NCBI GenBank assembly: GCA_030062745.1
Contig: CP099841.1
Coordinates: 32,046,368-32,110,367 of the forward strand
DNA: 64,000 nt
Origin: Capitulum mitella
Taxonomy: Eukaryota; Arthropoda; Thecostraca; Pollicipedomorpha; Pollicipedidae
Direction: 5' to 3'
Shown here piece after piece: positions 10,947 to 23,700 of this stretch. Each line of letters starts with the position of its first letter. Positions within the stretch are counted from its first letter, which is position 1. The notes below the pieces were generated by a model. The model saw nothing but the letters and a program-made list of their open reading frames with translations, had not been told where the DNA came from and did not search any database. The translations under genes were made by a program, and so were the position numbers.

Positions 10947-12181
10947 TTAACCCTATTCCCGGAGGGCTAGACGGTATGGTCGATTCCCGGCAGGGAATCG
11001 ACCTCCCGGCAGGGGGGCCGATTCGGCCCCCCATGAGATCTCGAGAACTACTCGTCCGATTTCATCGCAACAAACGGCAATCAATTTGCCGTGACGTGAA
11101 CTACATTTTTATAAAAAGAAATTTTCAAAATTTCGAAATTTGTGGATACAGGGAGGCAAAAATGTCAAAATGAGGGGTACTTTTGGACTTCTTATAACTC
11201 CGTTGTTTATGGACAGATTTCAATGAAACTGGCATGAATCGAGAGATGATGGATAGGGCTTTTACCATGGGTCCACAAATCTGAAATTTTGAGAAAATTC
11301 ATAGGCGTTCACGGGGTTTTAAAAATAGGAGGATTAGTTTTCTAACAGCTGAATGAACAAAAAAGGTAAAAACACTTTTTTGACTTCTGCTAGTCATGCT
11401 ATGCTAAAGAAGTACAAATCGCATTACAATGTTTGTATAATGTTCGCATAGGCGGCGCCAGGGACATGAAAAAGGGGGAACTGTCATGGTCACACGTTCT
11501 TCAGATCAACTTGTGACCTTTGACCTTAAATGACCTCCAGTGACCTTGGGGTCACTTGGAATGGTCTCGTGTGCATTTAATATTATCTGTGAACGTTTTC
11601 AATCATTTGAATTTACTCTATTTCAAAAATTTCATTTTATGGCTATTGCGATACAGGGTACGCGCACTGATATTTTAGGTCATATCTCCGTGACCCGACC
11701 TGATATCAAGCTAAAGCTTGGTACACAAGTAGAGGGCATCCTTCTACGTCACATATATTCCGGGTTTGGCATTTGAAAAAACGGTGCCGAAATTATTGCA
11801 AAAAAACAAATTTTGACTTTTGACCTTGCCCTGACGCTGTAAAGTGACCTCAGATAAACAAAATTTTGTGTGCACATTGCCCAACTATGTAGCTATACAT
11901 CCATATAAAGTTTTAAATTTTATCTTTAAAATTCTGCTTTTGGCAGACATTTTTCTTTTACCCTCAACAAGGCCAAAAATGACCTGAGGTGCCTCCCAAA
12001 AATGTTGCCTGGCTCCGCTCCTGAGCAAAGTAGAAATGTGAAATTTTGTCACAGCGCGTAGAAAGAAAAGCTAGGAAAAGTCACCAAGTTTCGTAAAGCT
12101 ACGTTAAAAAGCCTGGAATTGGCAAGCAAAAAACCCGAGGGGGGGCGGATTCAGCCCCCCTCCTGCCGGGAATAGGGCTAA
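10947..12181 (+). mobile_element. TTAA-family element, full length (1235 bp)
   Basis: It starts TTAACCCTATTCCCGG and ends CCGGGAATAGGGCTAA (right target mutated to CTAA). It has sub-terminal G-run/C-run hairpins and no coding capacity. It is one of the two best-preserved copies. Confidence 0.87.
11514..11546 (+). promoter_or_regulatory. AGGTCA half-site cluster (complement strand) in a TTAA element
   Basis: TGACCT occurs at 11514, 11521, 11531 and 11541, the same DR1-DR4-DR4 array. Confidence 0.6.
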
Positions 12182-12748
12182 TCACGTTTCCGCAGTCATT
12201 CCATGCTTCTAATCGTATTTCTGTTGCCTGGCTCCACTTTTAATTGTTTCTGTATCGTGACGCTGCGGGCGTGCTAAAACGCATCTCCCTCGTTTGGTGG
12301 CACCGTTTGAAATGGCCTGACGCGCAGTCAGCCTGTCTCCGGTTGTGGGTGAAGCTAAGCGCTGAATGGATGATGCCATGCCTCTCTAGCCTCTCGCCGG
12401 GGCGATAATTCATCTTTTTTGACACTGAGTGTCCGAGGGAAGCACCCTGATATGTTGTCGGATTCTGACCAAACTGCTTCCAGAAATCAGCGCTTAAGCC
12501 GAAATGGCGATGTGCGCAAAGTTTCATGAACCTAACCCGTAATTGCACAAACCATAGACAATAATTAAGACTCGCATGGTTTCACGCCAGCAACGGTGGC
12601 TAAAACTTCCACCTCTTTGCCATGATGGCACCCAAGCATGATGTTACTCCCAGCCATGCGTTACTATTTGGTTCCGCCGAGACAGCAATTGGCCAGTACG
12701 GATAACATACCAGTAAGGAAGACGATGGTGACGAAGCATTATCGCGAC
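12182..12748. other. No recognised feature
   Basis: A 102-codon minus-strand frame at 12240-12548 shows no family motif. Unique sequence between two TTAA elements. Confidence 0.4.
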
Positions 12749-13772
12749 CTAACCCTATTCCCGGAGGGCTAGACGGTATGGCCGATTCCCGGCAGGGGGG
12801 AGGCTGATTCGGCCCCCTCCTGAGATCTCGAGGACTACTCGGATTATGGATGGGACTTTTACCATTGGCCCATACATTTGAAATTTTGAGAAAATCCATA
12901 GGCGGTCACAAGGTTTTGAAAACAGGAGAACTTGCATTTTAAAAACTGATTTAACAACAAAGGTTAACAGGATTTTTTGGCTTCTTTAAGTCATGTTATG
13001 CTCAAGAAGTACAATTCATATTACAATGTTTGTATAAAGTTAGCATAAGCAGTGCCAGGGACATAAAAGGAGAGACTGTCATGGTCGCATGTCCTTCGGG
13101 TCAGCTTGTTTGACCTTAAATGACCTTTAATGACCTTAAAATACTCGAAATGATCTCGTGTGCATTTAATATGATCTGTAAACATTTCCAATCATTTGAA
13201 TTCACTCTATTTCTGAAATTTCAGTCTACAGCTGTTGTGATGTAGAGCATGCGCAATGACATTTTAGGTCATAGCTCCGTGACCCGACCTGATATCAAAC
13301 TGAAACTTGCTACACAAGTAGAGAGCACCCTTCTACGTCATATATATTCTGGATTTGGCATTTAAAAACATAGCGCCAAAATATTTGTTATAAAACCAAA
13401 TTTTGACTTTTGACCTTGACCTGACCTTGTGAAGTTATTTCAGATAAACAAAATTGTATTCGTATGTTGCCCAACTGTATATCTATACATCTCTATAAGG
13501 TTTTTGGTTCTATCTTAAATATGCTACTTTTGACAGCCATCTTTCTTTCAACCTGAACAGAGCTAAAAATGGCCTGAGGTGCCTCCCAAAAAGGTTGCCT
13601 GGCTCCGCGCCTGAGCAAAACAGAATTACGAAATTTTGTCAGACTACGTATTTACAATAGCTAGGAAAAGTGATCAAGTTTTGTGAAGTGCGTCAAAAAC
13701 CCGGGAATTGGCAAACAAAAAACTATAGAGGGAATGGATTCAACCCCCTCCCCCTCCTGCTAGAAGTGTTAA
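12749..13772 (+). mobile_element. TTAA-family element with internal deletion
   Basis: Left end CTAACCCTATTCCCGG; right end, degraded, closes at TTAA 13769-13772. The segment normally between the ACTACTCG and GATTATGGAT landmarks is deleted (junction near 12840). Confidence 0.8.
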
Positions 13773-14379
13773 AACTGCCGGCCCAAAATTTCCCATTTGA
13801 TTTGAGTTGCTCTACTGGCAGGTGTGTTCAGGGTCCACGCAGCAAGTTGTGCTCAGCATGGATTCTGGTGCCTTAATTTCATCCCACCAAAGCAATGGGA
13901 AGGAATTTATGAAGCAATTTATGAAGCAAAATCCATGAGCGAGTAAGTCATAAATTTCCCATATCATTCACCTAGAGTTCTGTTTTGCCAATCAATATTT
14001 ATCATTATTTTTTCACTGTCATAAACTTCATCTTTGTCGAAAGAGACGCGAAAACTTTGACAACACTGAAATTATACTGCTTGTAAATTTAAACGCTTAA
14101 AGAAATAAATTTTACCACCAATGCGCAGCAACTGGGGTTCAAACCTATGTGCTATGTTTAAGCTAAACTGCTTTGGTTTTGCTTCGTTTGTTTTTTGGGA
14201 TGGAGACCGCGGGAATTGACGTCATCAGTGATCTGTTTAAATTTTCTTTTAATATGTTTCCCAACAACAGGAAACCCACCAAGAGTAAGGCAAATTAAGG
14301 AGACATCTCTCTTACATTTATCTCAGATGGGTAGTTTGGCTGCGATCCAAATTTGGTGTGCAGATTCCAAGTACTCTCA

Positions 14380-14412
14380 AGTAAAGTGCACGGTATGACC
14401 GTGCACTTTACT
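14380..14412. repeat. Perfect 14-bp inverted repeat with 5-base loop
   Basis: AGTAAAGTGCACGG, loop TATGA, CCGTGCACTTTACT: an uninterrupted stem. It lies about 255 bp past the FREP stop codon, so it may be in that gene's 3' UTR. About 55 bp away (14466-14481) is a perfect 16-bp palindrome, GCCGCCAGCTGGCGGC. Confidence 0.75.
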
Positions 14413-14655
14413 TTATCATGGTGATGCAAGCATTGCTTACATCTAAGCTTAATTAAAAGCCCATCGCCGCCAGCTGGCGGCCATGAGCCGCCAGCTGACC
14501 CCTGCTCCCTTCCTCCCCCCTCCACCACGTCTTGAAACTTCCTATTTGAAACCCTCCGATTTGAAACTATTTGAAGCCTTCCTCTTCGCTGAGATCTTTT
14601 AGCGAAAAAGCCAAGGAGGAACGCCCGTCGCTAATTTGTCAAACAAGGCGGATTT

Positions 14656-14661
14656 TTTAAT
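14656..14661 (-). terminator. Possible polyadenylation signal (ATTAAA) after the FREP stop
   Basis: On the minus strand ATTAAA begins about 7 bases after the stop codon. A second ATTAAA lies at 14253-14248. No AATAAA was seen on the minus strand between 14000 and 14667. The first site would give an unusually short 3' UTR; the second would place the hairpin at 14380-14412 inside the mRNA. Confidence 0.3.
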
Positions 14662-14667
14662 ATAACG

Positions 14668-14799
14668 TTACTTGCCTGTTTTATATCTGACTTTGAGAGC
14701 GATCGTCTTCAGTGCCTGACGCAACGTTGGCCAGTCGAAGGGACCGTCTGCACGTGCCGACCCATCCAAAGGCTCTCTGGTGAGATGAGGCTCATCCGT
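14668..14799 (-). CDS. FREP exon 6: C-terminus and stop
   Basis: The acceptor is ttctgtttcag|ACG. The exon is in phase 0, with 43 codons and a TAA at 14670-14668. It ends FDWPTLRQALKTIALKVRYKTGK, matching the closing GIxWxxWxxxxYSLKxxxMKIRP strand of the family. The bases around the stop also read CAG|GCAAGT, which could act as a rare GC donor, but I treat the stop as the end. Confidence 0.85.
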   Translation of the reverse strand, partial: TDEPHLTREPLDGSARADGPFDWPTLRQALKTIALKVRYKTGK

Positions 14800-17700
14800 C
14801 TGAAACAGAACGGACGCGCTCACCTCGGCTAACCTGACTGCTGTGCGAATAGACACCAGCCTCAGAGCAGCATGCCACTGACTAGAACTGTCGCTTGGAC
14901 GACGGCGGACTGCAACTGTGGAACAAGCAGCGCCGGATCGAGGACCGGTGATGTTGGCCTGCACCCTGGACACAGTGGAGATCAGGACATTTCAGCTCGG
15001 TGAAAATGCGATATACTTTGCTTGTTTTCCTTGTCATTTCTGACTGACAGCAGAAATCAGGCAGCAGAACTTTTGTGTGTGTACGATGGCCATTATACTG
15101 ATCTGAACATACCATGAGGAGAAACGATGACGGCTACGGATATTTGCAGATCTTCCTGGAAGTTTGGAAGGCTCTCAAAACCAATAACGAGGCTCATGAT
15201 GCTCTCAGAATTACAAATAGGTCCAGTAGCATTAAAATCGACTTGCATTGTTTTGTAGGGCCTCCAGCAAAGTTCTAGCAGTCTTTTGCCAGATTCCGAA
15301 GGGGCCCCAAGAAATTCTTTGGGATAGTCATGAAGCCTAGTAAGTATGGACTACTCTTGTAGTCTGAGGAAGTCTCAGAACAGTACAAGAGTCCTCATAA
15401 AACTATGAAAACGTTATGAAGCACTTCATGGAAGTCTGCAAAGGGACTGATTTCCTTCACTTTTTTGTAGAAGATTTCCTTCACTTCCATTATCGAATGA
15501 AATGACCAAATTTGACATCGGGTGCTTTTTTACTGCAACGGATGGAGAACTCAGGCCTTCTTGTTATGTCCAGTTTTTTTTTTGAGCCACGTTAACGACC
15601 TGAGTATCGCGGTTTTCTGGCCAGAAGCGTCACCAAGTGATATGACATTGGGTGATCTCTGGAAGCAAGCACGTAGATTTCCCTCAAGAGGGAAGGCATC
15701 TGTCAAATTCTGCCATATGCCACTGGCATATGACATCATTTGTAGGAAAACGCAACAGCTTTTACATTCACTTCATATTTAACAGACAGGAGAACATAAT
15801 GTTTGTTTCCATAGCACATATACGATTATTTTTCTGTATTACTGCGAAACCGTTAAATATCTAGTGTAGACCGCTTGACTCTGACTGACAATATGCGGGG
15901 GGGGGGGCCGCCATGCCCCCTTTGGCTACGTGCATGTCTAGAACCCTCAATATTGGTATGGTCGGACTAAATCTGGGAGCTCTCTCTTAGTTTCGCCAAG
16001 GCTGGTTTCGGTGGCGTTCCATCGATGATTGTTATTGCTGTTCTTACTCTGTCTGTAATACTTACAGTTCTCAAGATAGTGGGGGGTTCTCACCTTCTCC
16101 CCCTTCCCAGGCCTGGCGAAGGTGGATCCAGTGGCCGGCCCGACGAAGGTTAACGTTTTCCTTACTCTTTGTCTGTTATTTACAGTTCTCAAGATACTGG
16201 GGGTTCTCACAGTCTCTCCCCCTCACCCGGTCTGGAAAAAGTGGATCCAGAGGCCGTTCCGGCGAGGGTTAAGCTCCGTTCGGGGGGTGCGGTGCATTAG
16301 AACGCCCCTTCCGGTTTTCTGAGTTAAGCCAAAAAATGAAAAGGCGCAAAGATGTGAAACCTGGAGCACATTTTCATGCATGCTTACACCTTGTGCTAGT
16401 TTCTTGAATCAATGTTACCTCAGGTCACTGACCTAGGACAGGCAAAGTGAGACCATGTCCCCCCAAAAAAACAAAACAGGAATGGCATTTTGTGAAATGA
16501 GTCGACTGGCATGACACTTGGCATACTGACAGAACATGGCAAATGAAACAATTTCGCTATCCCAAATTTTTCATAGATTTCCAGGGCATTGACCTTCGCT
16601 CACCTGGACTTTTGGTCTTTTTACGTTTGTTTTTCAGACTGTGAGACTTGCCCGGCGGCTCTGAGACTTGGATATATATCCTGGTGTTTTCCACGTCATT
16701 CGTAGACGTAATTGTATCCCTTGACCCGTGACGTAGCGTCAGCTTACGTTTTGTACCAAATTTTCAGGCCCGCAACCGAATACAATGTTTTGGTTTGCAG
16801 TCTTCGAATCTGTATCGATATGTACAAACCATTCGTGCTTCGGATGCATTAATGTATGACAGAACTTATTTGCCAAGGTTGACACAGCCCCATTCGGTCC
16901 AGGCTGTTCTGATTTGACCTTTTAATATATCATGTTTGTTTTCAATGCAAACAGACTTTGTATGGCCGCAGATTATAAGACCTGTACCCATGACTTCCTA
17001 CTATACAGTTTGTAATGCCCCATATTCTTACTTTTGACTGACAAAATAAAAATGCTTGACGTCGCTAAAAAAACTCCCGGTCAGATATAAGGTTTTCTAA
17101 ATTGCGTCTGTACCCGCTGCCCATTGTCTGTTGGAACAAATGCCTTCATGATTACATTACATGAACAAATGCTACGGGTGTAGGATTTTGTGTCACGTCG
17201 TGTCTGATCGATGGAAATCTAATCGATAGATGATACCGCAGATATCAGAAAACCCCGACCCAAAGGCGTCAAAAGTTTGACCTAGAACGACCTTGTTTGA
17301 CTTTAATATGATAGTTCCGGATCTGATATGCATCCTAAGCATATTTTCGGCATGTTCTAACCAAAGCACAGTTTTTTCGTCTGAAATGACCACATCTGAC
17401 CCCGAGTGTTTCTTTACTACACCAGATATGTAAATCAGGCCTTCTTTTAACATCTTCTCTCTTTGGAGACACGTAAACGAGTCGATTATCGCAGTTTTCA
17501 GCCCAAATGTTAACAAGTGGTCTCACCTAAGATGACCTCTAGCGACCTTAATATTGACCTACTTTGACTAAATCTAGATGCTTTCTTCTAGTCAAGACAA
17601 AGGCTCCAACGGTGTTCTAGCCTTTTCTGCGGGAGTTATAGCTCTCGAGGTCTCGGGAGAAGGGGATCTCGTACCCTCGGACCAGCAAAGGTGCACCGGA

Positions 17701-20700
17701 GGCCGGGGGTTAATTATAAAGCATGCACTTAAAAAAGCAGGATCGAACGGCAAAGTGCATTCTAGCATTTTGCCTAGTCTCAGCATGGAATGCTACCCAT
17801 TGAGTTCAATAACGTCGGCCTGAGAATCGCTTTCGTGAATCAATCGTTTCGTTGTTGTTGGTTGCCTTGAAGTTCGGCTCCGGCGCTGGACCTAGTCATC
17901 ACCTCCATTTCTCTCGTTTCGCAGCCACAGAATGGCGTCTACCGCGCGTCTACAATGGCGTCTACAGCGCGTCTCTTGCTAGCCATCATGCAAGAAACGG
18001 GTTTCCAGGATGTGCGCTGTAAGCGTTGCAGGCAACATTGGGACATTTCATGCTGTCGGAACGAGCGCTTCGGTGCACCGAGATGTGCTGGCTGGCATCT
18101 GATCTCAATCCACGAGGATGCGCACATGATCATTGGCGAGGTACGTGCCACCTAGTCATGACCACTGATCACGCACGCGCCAGTGTAAGCTGAGATCTTT
18201 GAACAGCTCACTGCACGAAGGACGTGTTCCGACAGCTGACGGGTGCTCCAGCTCCTGAGCAGCAGGTGCAATACGCACAAGATGCACATAGGCAACAGCT
18301 ACGCCGCCCGCAAGACCTGTCGCAAGGGTCGCTAGGCACACAGTGAAAAACGTGCTTCTTTGAGCGCTCACTGACGAGGACAAGGGTCATGCCGGATCGC
18401 TGTAGACGCCATTTTGCGGACGCAAAAGGAGCCTCATCGAGATGACGCTTCGATTTGGTCGTCCCAAACGCCGGCACTGACGTTCGTGGCAGCCAGCAAC
18501 ACGGGGTCCGAAAACCATCGTCTGTTTTCATCATGGCCATTAGCCAGATGAAAGCTGCCCGAGAGGAGAGGTACGCGGCTGACGGTGGAGGATGTGCCAG
18601 GTACATCCACAACGTGGCGAGGGCGGTGAAGTCTGAAATTCAGACATCGAGTGCCGCGTGCCTCTATGTCAAGTGTGACATGTACGTTACAGCCTGGGTC
18701 GTGTCGCGTGAGCTGATGCTCTTGGCTAACATCAAGGGACTTCACATGGGCTCCACTCGCTGAATGCTGGCCATGATAGTTGATGTGCAATACTGTACTG
18801 TTCACATGTGAAAAGGGACGGAATAAAGACAAAATAATAATTTAAAGAAAAGTTAACGTGCGACCTGATAGCAGTGCGTCTCCCTCGTCCTGATATTGGG
18901 CAGCATACCGTGCCTGATATCCAGCTAAACGATCATTATGCAATATTCCACGCGTCTGATATGTGTAAGTCGCTATTCAAACAAGTCGTTTGATGTTCGT
19001 CCGGCACTCCACAGTTTATAAGACATGTCAGGAGTTAACTAGCCTGTTATGACACCGCGTATTTTCAAAGGAGATTGCGACCACCGAAAACTCGTCAATG
19101 CACTCAAAATCTAAAACCGCGCGCCTGCCTGTGCTGTGATTTTCAAGGTTCTTTCTGGACAATACTAGGAAGTCACCGTGACAGCAGAAACGTACGTTAT
19201 GTTTCACGGTTACAATTTTTCGCCCACTCAATAAATCATGCATGAGACAGACTCCAGTTTAAAGGCTTTCGCCTGGCTTTTAAACGGCCTTTAGGGAATC
19301 AGGGGCCCACAGAGGCGGCCACTCTGAGTTCATGGAGAAGGGTCTATCGTCCCTGAGAGCAGGCACGTAGCCGGGGGGGGGGGGAGCAGGGGGCCATGGA
19401 TGCCCGTGAGCCAAATGGTCTATACTAGATATTTAGCGATTTTGCAGGAATGCCGACTCGTGGTCATATATATGATGCAAAAGCAGACATTACGTGTTTC
19501 TCCTGTCTTTAAATATGAGGTCAGTTACATGAAACTGCTGTTTTTTCCCTATACATTTTGTCATACCCTAGTGACATATGACAATATTTGACATTTCCCC
19601 CCCCCCCAGGTAAATCCTATGTTCGTGCTTGCCTGACAGAACCTCGAAAAATTCTGGGGTCGTCATAAAACCATCAGAATCAGGGACCTCAACAAAATAA
19701 GAAGACCCCCAAAAGAGATCTGAGGGTTTTCGTGCTATATCAGTAACCCTCATGAGGTCATTAGCGACACTCGCAATGTTCTGGGACCACGCAGGCCCAG
19801 GAAACGATACCAAAATTCTTTTAGCTATGGGTCACCTGTTGACAACGTAGGAGACCATGTGGAAAAAAATATTTGGTCCCGTCGCAAAATTCTGGTTGCG
19901 TCCCTGCAAAAACACTGCGGTCGAAAAGGCCTTCCTCCTCACCGCTGTGTTCGGGCACGAGCCATGGGTTTCATGTGTCTTGTCGAGTGACTGACTGGAC
20001 GACATAGTACCTTAAACGGAGCATAGTTTCTTATGGTTTTTGCAAAAAGCGGCCCGATGTCGACCTATGTCACAAAGCCAAATCAAATCATAACACGGCC
20101 TGTAACTTTATTGTAACTTTATACATGTTACTGGTATAGCACTGCAAGAAAATTTCAAAAAGGTCATTTTGTCTGCATTCGCTGACTAAAAAAAGGTCAA
20201 CTCGGAAGTGTACCAAATTTTTAAAAGGCTATCGATGACGTCACTTTAGATCACCTCCGACTCCTGGGACCTGATATTTGTTCTGTAGGTTACCCCTGGT
20301 TCCTGCCAGTTTCTTGCAAACCATATCCGCACAAAAAGACATCGGGATCCTATCACAAACGTACGCATATAGAGTCCTCATATTGCCCCTGAAAACCACG
20401 CATACGATGCAGCTCATGACACCATAGCACATGGCCTGCAATGACGTGGTCAATTTTATCAGGAGGTGGCTTTATTGTGAAGTCACGGATACTCACAATT
20501 TTGGGCTGCTGGCTTGTGTCGCTCAGAAGCTATGCCGCCAAAGCAAGAGGAAGTGAAAAACGCACACGTTGACTCGTAGGTAGGCCTGCTGACTACTGGG
20601 GGTCCTTGGAAAGAATTTCGCCAGTTATGCAAGTTCCATTTCATACCACGCCCATACTTCCCGATTGTGTGATGCAAAGTACCGCAAAAACTGGCTGTAG

Positions 20701-23700
20701 GTGTCACCCCCCCCCCCGTTGCCATGACGTGCACCTTTGCAAAGGAACACAGCTTTGGTGCCCGAAATACTGAAAATTGTGATAGATTTCCCCGGCAAAG
20801 CAGAAAGTTTTAACCCTGGAAACCAGACACATATTTCATTAAACGCAGTCTCACGCTGTTCATGTCTACTACCCATAGGGCCGCGTTAATAACTCCTGAG
20901 GTACAATGATAGTTTAGCCAGGCTGCCAATTTGGCTTGACGGGCAACGGGCCTGGTAACAAAGCCCGGTCGCGGCAAGGACTGGGTTCGAGTCAGGGAAT
21001 AGATCCGAGAACGGTAGTTATTTTAGGTATTTGGTCCGAAAAGGATAACATCTGCCGACCACGAAGCGGCAGTGTCGTAAATTCCGCAGCACAACAGACA
21101 TGATCCTTCGACGCCATTTGGTTCGGCTACAAGAAAGTTCATGAGACCTCGTCATTCCAGGTGACCCCAAGGTCACTGGAGGTCATTTAAGGTCAAAGGT
21201 CACAAGTTGATCTGAGAAACGTGTGACCATGACAGTTCCCCCTTTTTTATGTCCCTGGCACCGCCTATGCTAACATTATACAAACATTGTAATGCGATTT
21301 GTACTTCTTTAGCATAACACGACTAGCAGAAGCCAAAAAAGTGTTTTGGCCTTTTTTGTTCATTCCGTTATTGGAAAACTAATCCCCCTATTTTTGAAAC
21401 CCTGTGAACGCCCATGAATTTTCTCAAAATTTCACATTTGCATACCCATGGTAAAAGCTCTATCCATAATCTCTCGATTGATGCCAGTTTCATCGAAATC
21501 GGTCCATAAACAACGGAGTTATAAGACGTCAAAAAGTACCCCCCATTTTGACATTTTTGCCCCCCTGTATCCACAAATTTCAAAATTTTGAAAATTTCTT
21601 TTTATAAAAATGTAGTTCACATCACGGCAAATCGATTGCCGTTTGTTGCGATGAAATCGGATAAGTAGTTCTCGAGATCTCAGGGGGGGGCCGAATCCGC
21701 CCCCCCCCCCTGCCGGGAATCGGCCATACCGTCTAGCCCTCCGGGAATAGGGTTAAAGGCAGTGGGAAATCCACCATATAGGGCGAATTATCTGCCTTCG
21801 CATAATGGGAATATGATAATCTCAGAGCATATGTCCAGGAGCTCACAGAACACTCTATCAGCTTTGGATCTTCCCTGATATTGACGACAATATGCTGGAT
21901 TAAAGTTTTACGCCATCCACTTCAGAAAAAGAAGGCCATCCTGCGCCCAGGTTTCGGTGCGTTGTTGACAGCAGCGGCAGTGCCTCACCGCGGCTGACGT
22001 GGCGGCGCAGTCGGCACTGAACCAGGCGGGGTTGCAGGCGGCGTCGAAACGTTTTCCAGATAGCCGGTGCATATTTCCATCTCCTGAAACATTTCGGCTC
22101 AAATGAGCATCCACATGGAGCTTAGGAGATCGGAATCCTGTCAAGGCGACGTAGATGACCTTATAACGGGTGCGCATTATGAAAGGAGACAGAGTTTACT
22201 TGGCTCCGTCATGCGCGATTTATGACATTGCTTTTTAATTTGGGATTTAAATACCCATAAGTCTAGAGTACGCATAACTGAAATTGCAATGATCTGCAAG
22301 CATTCTGTGTTTTAGCTGTGAAGCTGTGTTTTATCCAGAACTCGCCAGAGTCTACTACATGCGCCAGACCTCGAAACTTCTGGAGGTCAGTGTGCCCGTG
22401 CTTGCGCGTGAGATGGACCCAGTCTCTGCACCAAGCTCCAGTCTATTGAAGACCTGTGAGGTTAGGATGCGACATGATGCCACTTTTGGGGGAATTCACG
22501 GCTCTCCCATGCTCCCAGGTTTTCCCATGCTTGCGACTATGCTGATCACGAATATCCCATTTCTTTTTAATTTGGCCCATCGGAACGCGCCGCCCATCTC
22601 AATTTGAAATTTCATGTCTCGCCATATTTTATCCATTTTACTGTTGCACTAGACCAAGGCAATTCACGTCGGCAGAGCATGCCGGTGGCCATGCGTCATC
22701 AAAAACATCTATCAGTTGGTTTTATTACAATCTTAAACGCGCCACTGAGCCAGCGATATGGATCAGAAATGCAATATGTCCCCTCGTCCTGGCGATGGAA
22801 CTTGACACTGAGCCGTATCCGGACTTGGGCCGAGAATGCTGAGCTGTCGGCTGCGGAACAGCGCTGAACAAGACTGCGTCACTGTGCATGTCATGCATCA
22901 CAGACTGGTTCCGACAGTGGCAGCGTTCCGACACAGGGAAGGTATATTTCTTTTTACCTGAACTCGACCACCTACATTCGCAACGTTGTGCCACCACCCG
23001 CAAGACGGTTTCGAATTAGGTCCAGATTTGGGCCTGCTCGACGCCGGACGGCTAAGTCCAAACAAAGACGGTTAATATCGATGTTCTTGCATTTACGTAT
23101 GAAAAAATTACCCCGAAGGAGCTGCCAAATTTTCAATACAAAAATATCGAAATTAATTAGTAGTAATAGCCGTTCGTTCGGTTTTGCTCTTGATGCAGGA
23201 ACTTCTGAGGTGAGCATGCCCCCAAAAGACAGTTACCTTACTGGTAGATGCACGGATCCGAGGTCATGGTGCAGTGCACGTCATGAGTGCTTCAGTACCG
23301 GGCAAGGTTACTCAGTCGGGAAGCCCGAAATCTCAAAGAACTACAGCCAACATCGCCGCCCCAGCGGCATCAGTCGTACCGGACCCGACAAAATCATTTC
23401 GCCGTCGCTGCCAAGAGCTCGAGCTGTCCAGGAATGGGTTGTCTAACATCCCGGAACAGGACAAGAAACTACACCCAAACCGTATAGGTGTGTTCTATTA
23501 ACTCGAACCCTAAGACATGGAGAAACGGATGGTGATGTGTCGGCAGTTCACTGGTGCACCCGAGCAGAAGCCAAGCATTCTCGACGATTCCTGGTTCACA
23601 CATGAGGCACGTTTTTTGCTCAATGGCCATGCCCATTCAAAGAACAATGTGAGCTGCGGAGAAACCAAGCCCAATATTGTACTGCAGCGACCTCTGCACT

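Larger units (their letters stand above)
13773..14667. other. 3' flank of the FREP gene
   Basis: AT-rich, with the hairpin at 14380-14412 and a GC palindrome at 14466-14481. No coding region seen. Confidence 0.5.

Noticed and set aside
10359-10970. 203-codon plus-strand open frame
   Set aside because: Its first half is diverged TTAA-element sequence and its end enters another TTAA element. No protein motif.
18156-18383. Minus-strand frame with a membrane-segment-like stretch (CLATLATGLAGGVAVAYVHL)
   Set aside because: No ATG start in frame (begins at TTG) and an upstream stop close by; no acceptor to make it an internal exon.
20940-21010. tRNA-like B-box (GGGTTCGAGTC)
   Set aside because: No matching A-box or stems; isolated motif.
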